Shown here: positions 33,247 through 41,655 of the stretch, piece by piece | How the letters are laid out: every line of letters starts with the position of its first letter | How positions within the stretch are numbered: the stretch's first letter is position 1 | Assembly (NCBI GenBank): GCA_934364805.1 | Contig: CAKRMH010000018.1 | Span: forward strand, 1-59,724 | Direction of reading: 5' to 3' | Source of the DNA: an uncultured Lachnospiraceae bacterium | GTDB lineage: Bacteria > Bacillota > Clostridia > Lachnospirales > Lachnospiraceae | Length of the DNA stretch: 59,724 nucleotides | The notes under the pieces: model-generated | The model's database searches: none | Seen by the model: only the letters and a program-made list of their open reading frames with translations | Told to the model about the DNA's origin: nothing | Position numbers and translations under genes: made by a program

Positions 33247-33450
33247 ATGAAACTTATTCGAGCGTTGATGAATTTTATATTGCGGGTTATTTATGGTGTG
33301 GCGGCACTTATCTGCATTGCAGAATTTTTGAAAAATCAGGGAATGTCTACTATTGTCGGGGTAAACGAATTGAGCCTTGTAACAGTCGGAACCCTTGGTT
33401 TCAGCGGGATTTTTCTACTTTACGGAATCGTGCTGTGGCAGAATTTGTGA
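33247..33450 (+). CDS. bofA: BofA-like pro-sigma-K processing inhibitor
   Basis: A 67-residue membrane protein with two hydrophobic helices (about 7-26 and 42-64). The second contains VNELSLVTVGTLGFSGIFLLYGI, which matches the conserved C-terminal part of BofA. In Bacillus, BofA holds the SpoIVFB protease inactive in the forespore outer membrane, delaying sigma-K activation. The nearby YaaL gene supports the identification, since recR-yaaL-bofA is a common Firmicute order, although here the two genes are divergent. The ribosome binding site is weak. SpoIVFB is not in the window. Confidence 0.75.
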   Translation: MKLIRALMNFILRVIYGVAALICIAEFLKNQGMSTIVGVNELSLVTVGTLGFSGIFLLYGIVLWQNL

Positions 33451-33486
33451 GAAATTCACAAACCGGATAATTTTGCAAAAAACATA

Positions 33487-33515
33487 TGGACATTCGGAAA
33501 CGGACTGGCTATAAT
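33487..33515 (+). promoter_or_regulatory. Sigma-A promoter of the Tad pilus operon
   Basis: TGGACA (33487-33492), 17 bp, TATAAT (33510-33515). It lies upstream of the run of tightly packed or overlapping Tad genes. Confidence 0.75.
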
Positions 33516-33569
33516 TCGGATTACAACACAATTCACACAGCAAATCTGTTACAGAGGGGGGATGCAGGG

Positions 33570-34097
33570 TTGGATGCGATTGGGGTAGCATCGAATGTCG
33601 TGATGTATGGCATCACAATGCTTGCTGTGATACAGGATCTGAGTTCTATGCGGATCAGTAACCGGCTGATTCTTGCAGGGATTATGACGGGACTCGGATT
33701 CCGGCTCTGGATGCAAGGTCCGGCAGCAATCGTTCCGTTTCTTGTGAACATATCTTTTCCGGTTATCGTACTATATCTCTTTTTCCTTATGGGCGCTATC
33801 GGCGCAGGGGATATCAAATTATTTTCCGTAATAGGCAGTTTTGTTAATTTCAGACAGTTGGTTTGGTGTATGGGCCTGTCGTTTGTGATCGGGGCAGTGT
33901 TTTCACTCTGCAGGATGTTAAAAAACCGGAATCTGCAGATCAGCATGTTTCATGCGTTTTCCTACATAGGAATGCTCCTTATGGGGGATTATAAAACATA
34001 TGACAGGAATACTTCCGGAGAACACAACCGGATCCATTTTTCACTGGCCATCTGTATTGGGATCGTCTGGGTGAAAGGAGGAGGTTTTTGTGCATAA
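33570..34097 (+). CDS. tadV: Type IV prepilin peptidase (TadV/CpaA-like)
   Basis: Membrane aspartyl protease that cleaves prepilins after the class III leader. The 175-residue product has about five to six hydrophobic segments and the two catalytic aspartates in VIQDLSSMRISN and GAGDIKLF (the GxGD signature). It lacks the N-methylase domain of longer PilD enzymes, as CpaA does. The frame extends upstream to 33486, but that region contains the promoter; TTG 33570 with GAGGGGGG upstream is the preferred start. It is the first gene of the operon and overlaps tadZ by 8 bp. A second GxGD protein is encoded at 41027. Confidence 0.85.
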   Translation: MDAIGVASNVVMYGITMLAVIQDLSSMRISNRLILAGIMTGLGFRLWMQGPAAIVPFLVNISFPVIVLYLFFLMGAIGAGDIKLFSVIGSFVNFRQLVWCMGLSFVIGAVFSLCRMLKNRNLQISMFHAFSYIGMLLMGDYKTYDRNTSGEHNRIHFSLAICIGIVWVKGGGFCA

Positions 34098-35169
34098 AAT
34101 ACGCCTTGCGACATTGATCGAGGATGAGGAATATCAGAAGAGATTTGTTCATTGTCTGATGAATTATTACAGAGATCAGTTTGAAATTGCGATATTCAGT
34201 GGAATCGACCAATGGGTAGAGAATCAGGACAGGTCATATGACGTGCTGATCCTGGCAGATCTGGATGCGGATCATGAATTTATCCGGGCACAGAGCAAAA
34301 GAGGGCATCCGGTCCTGTATCTGGTGGACACAGAGAACGAACAGGATAAAGAATTATTTGGGAATCAGAATCTGGATTCGTTGAAGAATGAGGATGGAGG
34401 AATCTGCTTTGTGGACAAATATCAGGATGTAAATGAGATCGTCAGTGAGATATTAAAACATATCGGTGAGGAGATCCAGGAAGTGCAAAAAACCGGTGTT
34501 CTACCGGTTAAAACCCGGATTACAGCCGTTTATGCACTGACGGAGAATGAATATCAGCTTCCATTTGCAATTACACTGGCGTCTATTCTGGGTGAGAAGG
34601 AGCATGTGCTGTTACTTGATCTTCAGGAAAACAGTGGCTTCCGACAGCTGACGGGGAACGATGCAGGAATGGGATTAGAAGAACTTCTTGTCATGGCAGA
34701 GGCTGACAGCTTTTCAAATACGAGAATGAGAGACTGCATTGGAAAACTGGACAAAATTGATTACGTATATCCGGTAAGCAATACGGAGTGTCTTTGCGAA
34801 GCGAACGCTTCTGCGTATCTCAAAATACTTCAGATGCTTCAGCAGGAGATGGAATACGGAGCCATTATATTGAATCTTGGTTCCCGTTTTCAGGGATTTT
34901 TCGAGGTGTTAAACCATTGTCAGGATGTCTATCTGATGCAGAGAAGAGGCGGCCTGTGCCAGTGGCGGGAGTATGAATTTATGGAGGAACTTCACCGGAA
35001 AGGATATGAACAGCTGGAAGGAAAGCTTCATCGCATGGAACTTCCGATTCTGACAAATGCAGTTGCCTCATGTGAACGTCTGGTGGAGCAGTGGAAATGG
35101 AATGAATTCGGTGATCTGATCCGAAGAACCATATCGGGGGCCTCCGGGGTGATGCAGGTTGGAGGATAG
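34090..35169 (+). CDS. tadZ: TadZ/CpaE-like pilus localisation protein
   Basis: Cytosolic protein of 359 residues that in other Tad systems places the pilus machine at a cell pole. The N-terminal half (about 1-125) resembles a response-regulator receiver without the phospho-aspartate pocket (VLILADLDAD), and the C-terminal half (about 140-340) is ParA/MinD-like with strands HVLLLDLQENSG and GAIILNLGSRFQ. The P-loop is erased (AVYALTENEYQLPFAITLA has neither lysine), which is common in atypical TadZ proteins. GTG start with GGAGGAGG upstream. It overlaps tadV and tadA, so translation is coupled. Confidence 0.85.
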   Translation: MHKIRLATLIEDEEYQKRFVHCLMNYYRDQFEIAIFSGIDQWVENQDRSYDVLILADLDADHEFIRAQSKRGHPVLYLVDTENEQDKELFGNQNLDSLKNEDGGICFVDKYQDVNEIVSEILKHIGEEIQEVQKTGVLPVKTRITAVYALTENEYQLPFAITLASILGEKEHVLLLDLQENSGFRQLTGNDAGMGLEELLVMAEADSFSNTRMRDCIGKLDKIDYVYPVSNTECLCEANASAYLKILQMLQQEMEYGAIILNLGSRFQGFFEVLNHCQDVYLMQRRGGLCQWREYEFMEELHRKGYEQLEGKLHRMELPILTNAVASCERLVEQWKWNEFGDLIRRTISGASGVMQVGG

Positions 35170-36346
35170 AATATACGAGATCCGCCAGAGAGTACTTGAG
35201 CAGATGGATCTGACACGGGAAATGTCGGATGAAGAGATCCGTCATATCATTTCCGATGAGACAGCGAAAGAATTTTACGGCCAGACTTTTTCAATCCGGG
35301 AAAGAGTTACCACAGAAAAACAAATTTTTGACTCGCTGCGTAAGCTCGATGTGCTGCAGGAACTTGTAGATGACCCGGATGTTACAGAGATCATGGTGAA
35401 TGGTCCCAACCGGATTTTTTATGAAAAAGCCGGAAAAGTATACCAATCGGACAAACAGTTCTTATCAGAGGATAAACTGATCGACCTTCTTCAGCAGATC
35501 GTGGCAGCACATAACCGTGTTGTGAACCAGGCTTCACCGATTGTTGATACCAGACTTGCAGATGGCTCCCGCGTACACATTGTTCTGTCCCCGATTGCCC
35601 TGGATGGATCGGCAATGTCCATCCGGAGATTCCCGAAAGAGCCGATCAGCATGGAAAAACTGATACAATTGCAATCAATAAATATTGAGGCAGCAGAACT
35701 GCTAAAGGCTCTTGTTAAAGCAAGATATAACATATTTATCTCCGGAGGAACCTCATCCGGAAAAACAACATTTCTCAATGCACTATCGCAGTATATCCCA
35801 TCCGATGAGCGAGTGATCACAATTGAAGATTCCGCAGAACTGCAGATCCAGGGGGTGGATAATCTGGTGCGGTTAGAGACCAGAAATGCCAATATGGAAG
35901 GTGTCACAGCGATTTCGATCCGGGATCTGATCCGGACATCTTTGAGGATGCGTCCGGACCGAATCATCGTTGGAGAATGCAGAGGTGCGGAGACGCTTGA
36001 CATGCTCCAGAGTATGAATTGCGGTCATGATGGGAGTCTTTCAACAGGACATGCCAATTCCTGCCGGGATATGCTTTCCAGGCTGGAAACTATGACAATG
36101 ATGGCAGGTATGGAGCTTCCGCTTCTGGCGATCCGTCAGCAGATTGCATCCGGAATTGATATTCTGGTCCATCTTGCCAGAATGCCGGACAAAAGCCGCA
36201 AGGTGACAGACATTGTGGAGATGGATGGAATCGAACAAGGGGAGATCGTTCTTCATCCATTATTTCAATACCGGGATGGAACATTAAGCGAAGTTGGCAG
36301 GATCAAGCACACATATAAGCTCAAAACAGCAGGAATCCACATATGA
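35159..36346 (+). CDS. tadA: TadA/CpaF secretion ATPase
   Basis: Hexameric ATPase that powers Flp pilus assembly, located at the cytoplasmic face of the membrane. The 395-residue protein has the CpaF-type N-terminal helical domain, then ITEIMVNGPNRIFYE-like segment, the Walker A motif SGGTSSGKTTFLNAL (about 195-205), the Asp box region RVITIEDSAELQI, the Walker B region RPDRIIVGECRG and the His box CGHDGSLSTGHANS. All catalytic elements are present. It starts at TTG inside the end of tadZ (11-bp overlap), giving the standard family N-terminus EDRIYEIRQRVLEQMDL, and overlaps tadB by 4 bp. Confidence 0.96.
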   Translation: MEDRIYEIRQRVLEQMDLTREMSDEEIRHIISDETAKEFYGQTFSIRERVTTEKQIFDSLRKLDVLQELVDDPDVTEIMVNGPNRIFYEKAGKVYQSDKQFLSEDKLIDLLQQIVAAHNRVVNQASPIVDTRLADGSRVHIVLSPIALDGSAMSIRRFPKEPISMEKLIQLQSINIEAAELLKALVKARYNIFISGGTSSGKTTFLNALSQYIPSDERVITIEDSAELQIQGVDNLVRLETRNANMEGVTAISIRDLIRTSLRMRPDRIIVGECRGAETLDMLQSMNCGHDGSLSTGHANSCRDMLSRLETMTMMAGMELPLLAIRQQIASGIDILVHLARMPDKSRKVTDIVEMDGIEQGEIVLHPLFQYRDGTLSEVGRIKHTYKLKTAGIHI

Positions 36347-37134
36347 ACAGGAATGATTTAACAGGCAGAAATGCAACAACAAATAAAGAAATTAAAACAG
36401 ATTATAACAACTATAGCTTTACGGCGGTGGAAGAAGTACAAAACATTGCGATTGCAGTGGTGGTTACAGCAGGAGCTGCATATCTGTTTTATGAGGATAT
36501 CCGTGGCATGATTTTTTGCCCGGTTGTCTGGAAATTTGTCCGTAAACTGCGGAGACAAAAGAAACAGAAAGAACGTCAGAGAGTACTGGCAAAGCAGTTC
36601 CAGGATGGAATGCAGTCGGTGTGCACAGCACTCCTTGCAGGATTTTCTATGGAGAATGCATGGAAAGAGGCAGAGCGGGAAATGGAAGTACTGTATGGAA
36701 AACAGGCATGGATCACGCAGGAGTTTCAATCTATGAATCAGGCGGTTTTGTTTCATATTCCGTTGGAGCAGACGCTACAGGATTTTGCCAGGCGTTCTGG
36801 CGTAGAAGATATTTTAAGTTTTTCGGAGGTATTTTTGTTTGCAAAACGCCAGGGTGCTAATTTTGTGCGGATCATAGAGAATACAACATATCATATGAAG
36901 GATAAACAGGAGACCGAGGAGGAGATCCAGATTCTTGCGGCATCCAAGAAGCTGGAACAGAAGATCATGAATGTGATCCCGGTCCTGATACTTGCTTATC
37001 TGAAAATCACATCTGGTGATTATCTCAGTACATTGTATGGAAACTTGTTCGGGGGGTTGTTTATGACTGGCTGCTTGGCGGCTTATGGTGCAGCACTGGT
37101 CTTATCAGACCGGATACTGGATATACGGGTCTGA
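36343..37134 (+). CDS. tadB: TadB-like pilus platform protein
   Basis: Inner-membrane platform protein of the GspF/T2SSF family (263 residues). After a polar N-terminal tail of about 30 residues comes one membrane helix (about 33-53), a basic cytosolic segment (KLRRQKKQKERQR) and the helical T2SSF domain (about 80-200: LLAGFSMENAWKEAEREM, FARRSGVEDILSFSEVF). Two hydrophobic helices close the protein. It partners with TadA and TadC. The start overlaps tadA by ATGA. Confidence 0.88.
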   Translation: MNRNDLTGRNATTNKEIKTDYNNYSFTAVEEVQNIAIAVVVTAGAAYLFYEDIRGMIFCPVVWKFVRKLRRQKKQKERQRVLAKQFQDGMQSVCTALLAGFSMENAWKEAEREMEVLYGKQAWITQEFQSMNQAVLFHIPLEQTLQDFARRSGVEDILSFSEVFLFAKRQGANFVRIIENTTYHMKDKQETEEEIQILAASKKLEQKIMNVIPVLILAYLKITSGDYLSTLYGNLFGGLFMTGCLAAYGAALVLSDRILDIRV

Positions 37135-37172
37135 AGGGATGGATGACCTGAAGGACTGGAAGAGGTGACAGT

Positions 37173-38396
37173 ATGAAGAAAAAAGGGTTTTGGTCTGCCT
37201 TGATTGTGGGGGCTGCAGTTATTGTGGCAGAAATGGCAGTATCCCATGCAAAAGTACTGAAACAGCTGGAGCGGGAGCAGGCAGGAAGTGCTGGATATGA
37301 GGAAGAACTGTTGTTAAGCGCAGGGCAGCTGCTTGATGATTATCCGTATTCCATAAATGTGGAGCCACAGAAGCTGACAGAGAAAGAAGCGAAAGAATTC
37401 CTGAAACAGGCGGAGGCAGAGATCAATGCAACTTTCTATATGGAAGGGGAAACCGCAGATCATGTAACTTTGGATGTTCAGCCTCAAAAAAGTTATCAGA
37501 ATGGAATAGTACAGGCAGAGTGGTATTTTGATAATTATGAAGTGATCAGTGAGGACGGCGTTCTGAATGAAGAACAATTAAATGAAGATGCAGTGGATAA
37601 GAAAGAGGGAGTTCTGCTTTGTGCGGCCGTCATGCTATCCTGTGAGGAATATGAGGAAGAGTATCAGTTTTATTTCCGGGTATATCCAAGACCATTAGGT
37701 GAAAAAGAGGCACTCTTAAGGCAGATTGCTTTAGAAATCAGGGGCGAACAGGAAAACAGGGGGAAAACATATCTGGAATTGCCACAGGAGTGCAAAGGGG
37801 TAACATTGACATGGAAGAGACCAAAACAATATATTGGGATAAAAATAGTCATTTTTGTCATTCTGGGTGGTGGGCTGCTGATGGTGCATAAAAGAGAGAA
37901 GAAAAAAGAGGAAGAGAAGCAACGAAGGGAATTGCTGGAACTCGACTATCCGGAAATCGTGGGAAAACTGACGGTTCTTCTTGGAGCAGGAATGTCTGTA
38001 AAACAGGCCTGGAATAAAATTTCCGCACAATATTGCGATAAAATGCAGAAAAAACAGCAGAATTTGCATCCTGGATATGAAGAAATGGTGAAAACAAACC
38101 GGGAAATCTGTGATGGACTCAGTGAGAGGGCTGCATACCAGAAATTTGCAGAGAGAACTGGGATTCCAATGTACCGGAGATTTGTGAGATTGCTACTACA
38201 AAATCTGAGCAAAGGATCTGCAGGGCTTTATGCGCTTTTGGAACAGGAAACAGAAAATGCATACATTCAGCGCAGAAATTTTGCAAAAAAACGCGGGGAA
38301 GAGGCCGGAACCAAGATGCTCTTCCCGATGGTACTGATGCTGGCAATCGTTATGGCGATTGTACTTGTTCCGGCAGTTGTTAGTTTTCAAATATAG
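37173..38396 (+). CDS. tadC: TadC-like pilus platform protein with extracytoplasmic domain
   Basis: Second T2SSF-type platform protein (407 residues). A signal-anchor helix (about 6-24) is followed by an acidic domain of about 190 residues, predicted to lie outside the membrane, which is not part of classical TadC. A second helix (about 222-240), a basic/glutamate-rich turn and the T2SSF-like domain follow (LDYPEIVGKLTVLLGAGMSVKQAW, then FAERTGIPMYRRFVRLLLQNLSKGS). A final helix (about 383-405) ends the protein. The extra domain is a lineage feature and may contact the pilus outside the cell in a Gram-positive envelope. Confidence 0.85.
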   Translation: MKKKGFWSALIVGAAVIVAEMAVSHAKVLKQLEREQAGSAGYEEELLLSAGQLLDDYPYSINVEPQKLTEKEAKEFLKQAEAEINATFYMEGETADHVTLDVQPQKSYQNGIVQAEWYFDNYEVISEDGVLNEEQLNEDAVDKKEGVLLCAAVMLSCEEYEEEYQFYFRVYPRPLGEKEALLRQIALEIRGEQENRGKTYLELPQECKGVTLTWKRPKQYIGIKIVIFVILGGGLLMVHKREKKKEEEKQRRELLELDYPEIVGKLTVLLGAGMSVKQAWNKISAQYCDKMQKKQQNLHPGYEEMVKTNREICDGLSERAAYQKFAERTGIPMYRRFVRLLLQNLSKGSAGLYALLEQETENAYIQRRNFAKKRGEEAGTKMLFPMVLMLAIVMAIVLVPAVVSFQI

Positions 38397-38408
38397 GGAG
38401 GAAAAATT

Positions 38409-38576
38409 ATGTTAGGATTTGACAAATTTTTATTAGAAGAAGACGCTGTTGGCGTTGTGGAACTGATTTTGATTCTGGTCGTGCTGATCTCGCTTGTCAT
38501 GATCTTTAAAAAGCAGCTGACCAATCTTGTGAACAGCATTTTTAAAACGATCACAAAAGAGGCTGGAAAAGTGTGA
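38409..38576 (+). CDS. flp: Flp1-type type IVb pilin
   Basis: Major pilin candidate, 55 residues. A short acidic leader (MLGFDKFLLEEDAVG) precedes a hydrophobic helix VVELILILVVLISLVMIF and a small basic tail, matching Flp1-like pilins of clostridial Tad loci. The conserved glutamate is Glu18. If this glutamate is at position +5 after cleavage, the residue before the cut is Ala rather than the usual Gly, so the exact site is uncertain. AGGAGG precedes the ATG. It is the only candidate for the major pilin in the operon and overlaps the next gene by GTGTGA. Confidence 0.88.
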   Translation: MLGFDKFLLEEDAVGVVELILILVVLISLVMIFKKQLTNLVNSIFKTITKEAGKV

Positions 38577-40084
38577 GAAAAGAAAAAGGAAGCCTGACTG
38601 TTTTTGCAGCACTCAGTATGATGCTTGTTGCTGCCGTGATTTTTACGCTTTTGGAAGGGGCAAGAAACATTGAGATCCAAAGAATCTCATGGCTGGAAGC
38701 GGAATCGGCAGTGGAATCACTGTTTGCATCGTATGACCGGATACTCTGGCAAAGATATCATCTGCTGGGGGTGAATGGAATGGATACAGAAGGCGGGTTT
38801 TCACAAGAAGGATTAGAGGATGCAGTGGCAGACTTTGCAGAGAGAGTGATGAATCCGGATCTGTTGGAGGGAGAAGGCAGTGCAATGCTCTGCCTTGCTC
38901 CAACGGAAATCGATCTTTTGCACTATGGTCTGCTTACTGATCAGAAGGGAGAGGCATTTGAAGCCGCAACTTCAGCTTATATGAAAGAAAAGGTGCTTTC
39001 GGATGCCGTAGAAGAGACGTATCATCGCTGTCGGGCTTCGGAAGCAATGGAAGCGTCCTACCAGGAATCGGAAGAAGCGATTGAGAATGCACAGGATGAA
39101 CTAAAGAAAGTAAAAGAAGCAGCTGCGTCGGAAGATGACGGACCCGATTCCGGGGCGCATTCTGAAACGGATTCTGATTCCCACCTGGAGGTGAGTTCGG
39201 ATAATCCTATGGATCAGGCGGATAAGTTAAAGAAAACAGGGATTCTTGCGCTTGTACTCAGGCCGGATGCGACGGTATCTGGAAATGCGGTTGCTGATCC
39301 TAAGGTGCTTCTTTCGAACCGCAAATGCCTTGCTGGAAACAGTCCTGAGGAATATAAAAATACGCTTTATGACCGGGTTCTGATGGATAAATATTTGTCA
39401 GAAACATTTCGAAGTTACCGGAATCCGCATGCGGATGGACTACTTCAATATGAGGTGGAATACATTCTCTGTGGCAAGGATAATGATGCTGAGAATCTTA
39501 AAACAACATTAAATAAATTGGTTGCCGCCAGAGAAGCAGCTAACTTTGCGTATCTGCTTTCAGACGTTGATAAGGTAAATAAAGCAACCGAACTGGCAAC
39601 TGCGCTTGCTGGAGCGACTGCGAATCCACTCATCATTGCAACGGTGGAAGCGGGAATCCTTGGGGCATGGGCATACGCAGAAAGCATTCTGGATGCAAGG
39701 GCATTGTTAGAGGGGCGTAAGATTGCCCTTTTGAAAAATGCAGAACAGTGGAGCACGGATCTGGATGCAATCGGAAATATCGGGAGTGAATTTTTGATGG
39801 CAAAGGAGTGTTCCAACGGTCTTAGTTATGTGCAGTATCTGGAACTGCTTCTCGCCGCACAGTCCACAGAAAAAAATGCATTCCAGGGTATGGATCTGAT
39901 AGAAGCCGATCTGCAGAACAGACCTGGGTGTGAAATGATCCGGCTGGATCATATGGTGGTATCGGCGGAATTTGAGATTGGTGGAGAATGGGACAGTATT
40001 TTTCTAAGTCCGGTCTCTTTGGGGGCAGTGCATGACCAGGCATTTCAAGTGCAATGCAACAGTAAATATTCATATTATAAATAA
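38573..40084 (+). CDS. Tad-operon surface protein, DUF5702-like (TadG-like)
   Basis: Exported protein of 503 residues, probably a TadG/TadE-type minor component. The N-terminus RKEKGSLTVFAALSMMLVAAVIFTLLEGAR has a prepilin-like signal (charged, Gly, then hydrophobic helix with a later Glu) as in clostridial DUF5702 proteins. The rest is hydrophilic and helical, with a Ser/Asp/Glu-rich low-complexity stretch (about 175-215) and a small hydrophobic segment (about 340-370, Ala-rich). No catalytic motifs are visible. It starts at GTG within the flp stop. Assignment to DUF5702 is from memory of similar operons and should be treated as tentative. Confidence 0.75.
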   Translation: MRKEKGSLTVFAALSMMLVAAVIFTLLEGARNIEIQRISWLEAESAVESLFASYDRILWQRYHLLGVNGMDTEGGFSQEGLEDAVADFAERVMNPDLLEGEGSAMLCLAPTEIDLLHYGLLTDQKGEAFEAATSAYMKEKVLSDAVEETYHRCRASEAMEASYQESEEAIENAQDELKKVKEAAASEDDGPDSGAHSETDSDSHLEVSSDNPMDQADKLKKTGILALVLRPDATVSGNAVADPKVLLSNRKCLAGNSPEEYKNTLYDRVLMDKYLSETFRSYRNPHADGLLQYEVEYILCGKDNDAENLKTTLNKLVAAREAANFAYLLSDVDKVNKATELATALAGATANPLIIATVEAGILGAWAYAESILDARALLEGRKIALLKNAEQWSTDLDAIGNIGSEFLMAKECSNGLSYVQYLELLLAAQSTEKNAFQGMDLIEADLQNRPGCEMIRLDHMVVSAEFEIGGEWDSIFLSPVSLGAVHDQAFQVQCNSKYSYYK

Positions 40085-40087
40085 TCG

Positions 40088-40212
40088 GGTGTATCAGGGT
40101 GTCTCTTTGTATCTTTAATATCTTACGAACAGAAATCTCTCCCAGACCATGTGCGGAAATACCAATCATCTATGTAAAATCAGACAATATCAATGAGACA
40201 CCCTGATGCACC
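40088..40212. repeat. 125-bp MITE-like element or large hairpin inside the Tad operon
   Basis: The ends 40088-40105 and 40195-40212 are inverted repeats matching at 17 of 18 positions (GGTGYATCAGGGTGTCTC). About 90 bp of AT-rich sequence lies between. No clear target-site duplication is visible. It separates the DUF5702-like gene from the TadE-like gene and could be a small mobile element or an mRNA structure. Confidence 0.7.
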
Positions 40213-40238
40213 TGATCCTTATAAAAGGAGTCGCTTGC

Positions 40239-41000
40239 GTGGATCGTCAGATAAAAATTAAATCACAAAAGGCTTCCTTCACGTTAGAGGCGGCTGTCGT
40301 AATACCGCTTGTTACCGGATTTTTTGTTGTGCTTCTTATGTTCTTCCGGATTCTCCAGATTCAGACACAGGTGCAGGAGGCACTTGTGATGGCTGGGAGA
40401 AAGACAGCGGTTATGGCAACAGATTGTGGTGGAACATGGGAGTTTGTAAATGCACAGCTGCAGTTTCGAAAATGCATGGAGGATATGGATCTTATTTCGC
40501 AGTATGTACAGGGAGGAAGCAGTGGAATCGTTCTGGAATCGATTGGAACAGAAGATGAATTTATCACATTGAGGGCCAGTTACCGGGTGCAGATGCCGGT
40601 GAGTTTCTTCTATATTAAGGGAATTTTGATCAGACAGGCTGGAAGCATTCGGAAATGGACGGGGAGTGCGACCGGGAGCGGGCTTTCAGATGGTGACTGG
40701 GTATATGTTACACCGGATGGTGAGGCTTACCATAACACAAAAAGCTGTCGATATCTCGATTTATCAATTAAATCTTTTAAAATGGCAGAAATAAAGGATT
40801 TGCGCAATAAAGATGGAGAGAAATACCGAATGTGTGACGGATGCGTGGCAGAAATTTCTGGCGATTTCTGGTGTTATGTTACGGATTATGGAGAATGTTA
40901 TCATGCAGATCTAAGATGCAGTGGATTGAAACGAACCGTTTACCGGATACGAAGATACGATACCGGCGGAAGAAAAGGCTGCTCGAAATGTGTAAAGTAA
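40239..41000 (+). CDS. TadE-like pseudopilin with tandem Cys/His modules
   Basis: A 253-residue protein. The N-terminus has a class III pseudopilin signal (KASFTLEAAVVIPLVTGFFVVLLMFF) typical of TadE. The C-terminal about 100 residues contain two similar modules: VYVTPDGEAYHNTKSCRYL...YRMCDGCV and CYVTDYGECYHADLRCSGL...GCSKCVK, each with His-x4-Cys and a distal Cys-x2-Cys. This pattern suggests a metal site or disulfide-stabilised knobs outside the cell. Start GTG 40239 with AAAAGGAG eight bases upstream is preferred to ATG 40206, which lies inside the inverted repeat. The extension is not part of classical TadE. Confidence 0.8.
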   Translation: MDRQIKIKSQKASFTLEAAVVIPLVTGFFVVLLMFFRILQIQTQVQEALVMAGRKTAVMATDCGGTWEFVNAQLQFRKCMEDMDLISQYVQGGSSGIVLESIGTEDEFITLRASYRVQMPVSFFYIKGILIRQAGSIRKWTGSATGSGLSDGDWVYVTPDGEAYHNTKSCRYLDLSIKSFKMAEIKDLRNKDGEKYRMCDGCVAEISGDFWCYVTDYGECYHADLRCSGLKRTVYRIRRYDTGGRKGCSKCVK

Positions 41001-41026
41001 AAAAGGAAAGACGGAGAAAGACAGGA

Positions 41027-41464
41027 ATGGACATGGAACAATTACGTTGGGGGGCTGCAATTGCAGTTACCGGGATAAACAGTATAAAGGATATTCGGTG
41101 TCACAGAATTTATACAGGGTTAACATTCGGAGCAGCTTTGACCGGTGTTTTCCTTGCGTGCATGGAATGGACAGGGGGATTAATAGAGCTTCTGACGGGA
41201 GTTCTGATCGGACTTGCAGCGCTTTTTCTGGCATGGGTTACACGGGAGGCAATCGGGTATGGGGATGGCGTGGTACTTCTTATGCTTGGAATCCTGCTTG
41301 GTGGAAGCAATTGCTTTGCTGTAGCAATGGCAGCGATCATAGCTTCCGGAATCTGGGCGCTTGGGCTGATCGTGTTTTTCCACAAGAATAGAAAATATGA
41401 AATGCCGTTTATTCCTTTTCTTTTTGGCGGGCTGATCTGGGTGAGGTGTATCACATGGATTTGA
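41027..41464 (+). CDS. Second GxGD-type prepilin peptidase-like membrane protein
   Basis: A 145-residue protein with four to five hydrophobic segments. Two candidate catalytic aspartates are visible: SIKDIRCHRIY near the first helix (compare D-x-R-x-x-x-I in peptidase family A24) and AIGYGDGVVLLMLG, the GxGD signature. It is shorter than TadV (33570), and both may be active on different pilin classes. ATG 41027 with GGAGA nine bases upstream is chosen; the frame is open further upstream through the end of the TadE-like gene. It overlaps the next gene by 10 bp. Confidence 0.75.
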   Translation: MDMEQLRWGAAIAVTGINSIKDIRCHRIYTGLTFGAALTGVFLACMEWTGGLIELLTGVLIGLAALFLAWVTREAIGYGDGVVLLMLGILLGGSNCFAVAMAAIIASGIWALGLIVFFHKNRKYEMPFIPFLFGGLIWVRCITWI

Positions 41465-41655
41465 AAGGAAATTATACGGTGGAAGCAGCTGTAATCGTAC
41501 CGCTCTATCTGTTTGTGCTTGTACTTGCAATTCGAATATCCATATATCTTTATTGTGAAATAAGGGAGGATGCAAAGGCGGCAGAGAGGGAGGAGATATG
41601 GCTTGTGGACGAATTCTATAAATATCAGATCTGGAAAGGAGTAATCGATGATTAA
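41455..41655 (+). CDS. Small TadE-like pseudopilin
   Basis: A 66-residue protein with a clear pseudopilin signal: LKGNYTVEAAVIVPLYLFVLVLAIRI, in which Gly precedes the mature start and Glu is at +5. After the helix there is only a short charged tail (REDAKAAEREEIWLVDEFYKYQIWKG), so it may be a minor pilin or initiator. It starts at ATG 41455 with GAGGTG upstream, inside the end of the preceding gene, and overlaps the FHA gene by 8 bp, indicating coupled translation within the Tad operon. Confidence 0.8.
   Translation: MDLKGNYTVEAAVIVPLYLFVLVLAIRISIYLYCEIREDAKAAEREEIWLVDEFYKYQIWKGVIDD

Noticed and set aside
39822..40169. Minus-strand frame covering the MITE-like repeat that could look like a transposase fragment
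   Set aside because: Most of it is antisense to the DUF5702-like gene; the short part inside the repeat has no transposase motif that I can recognise.
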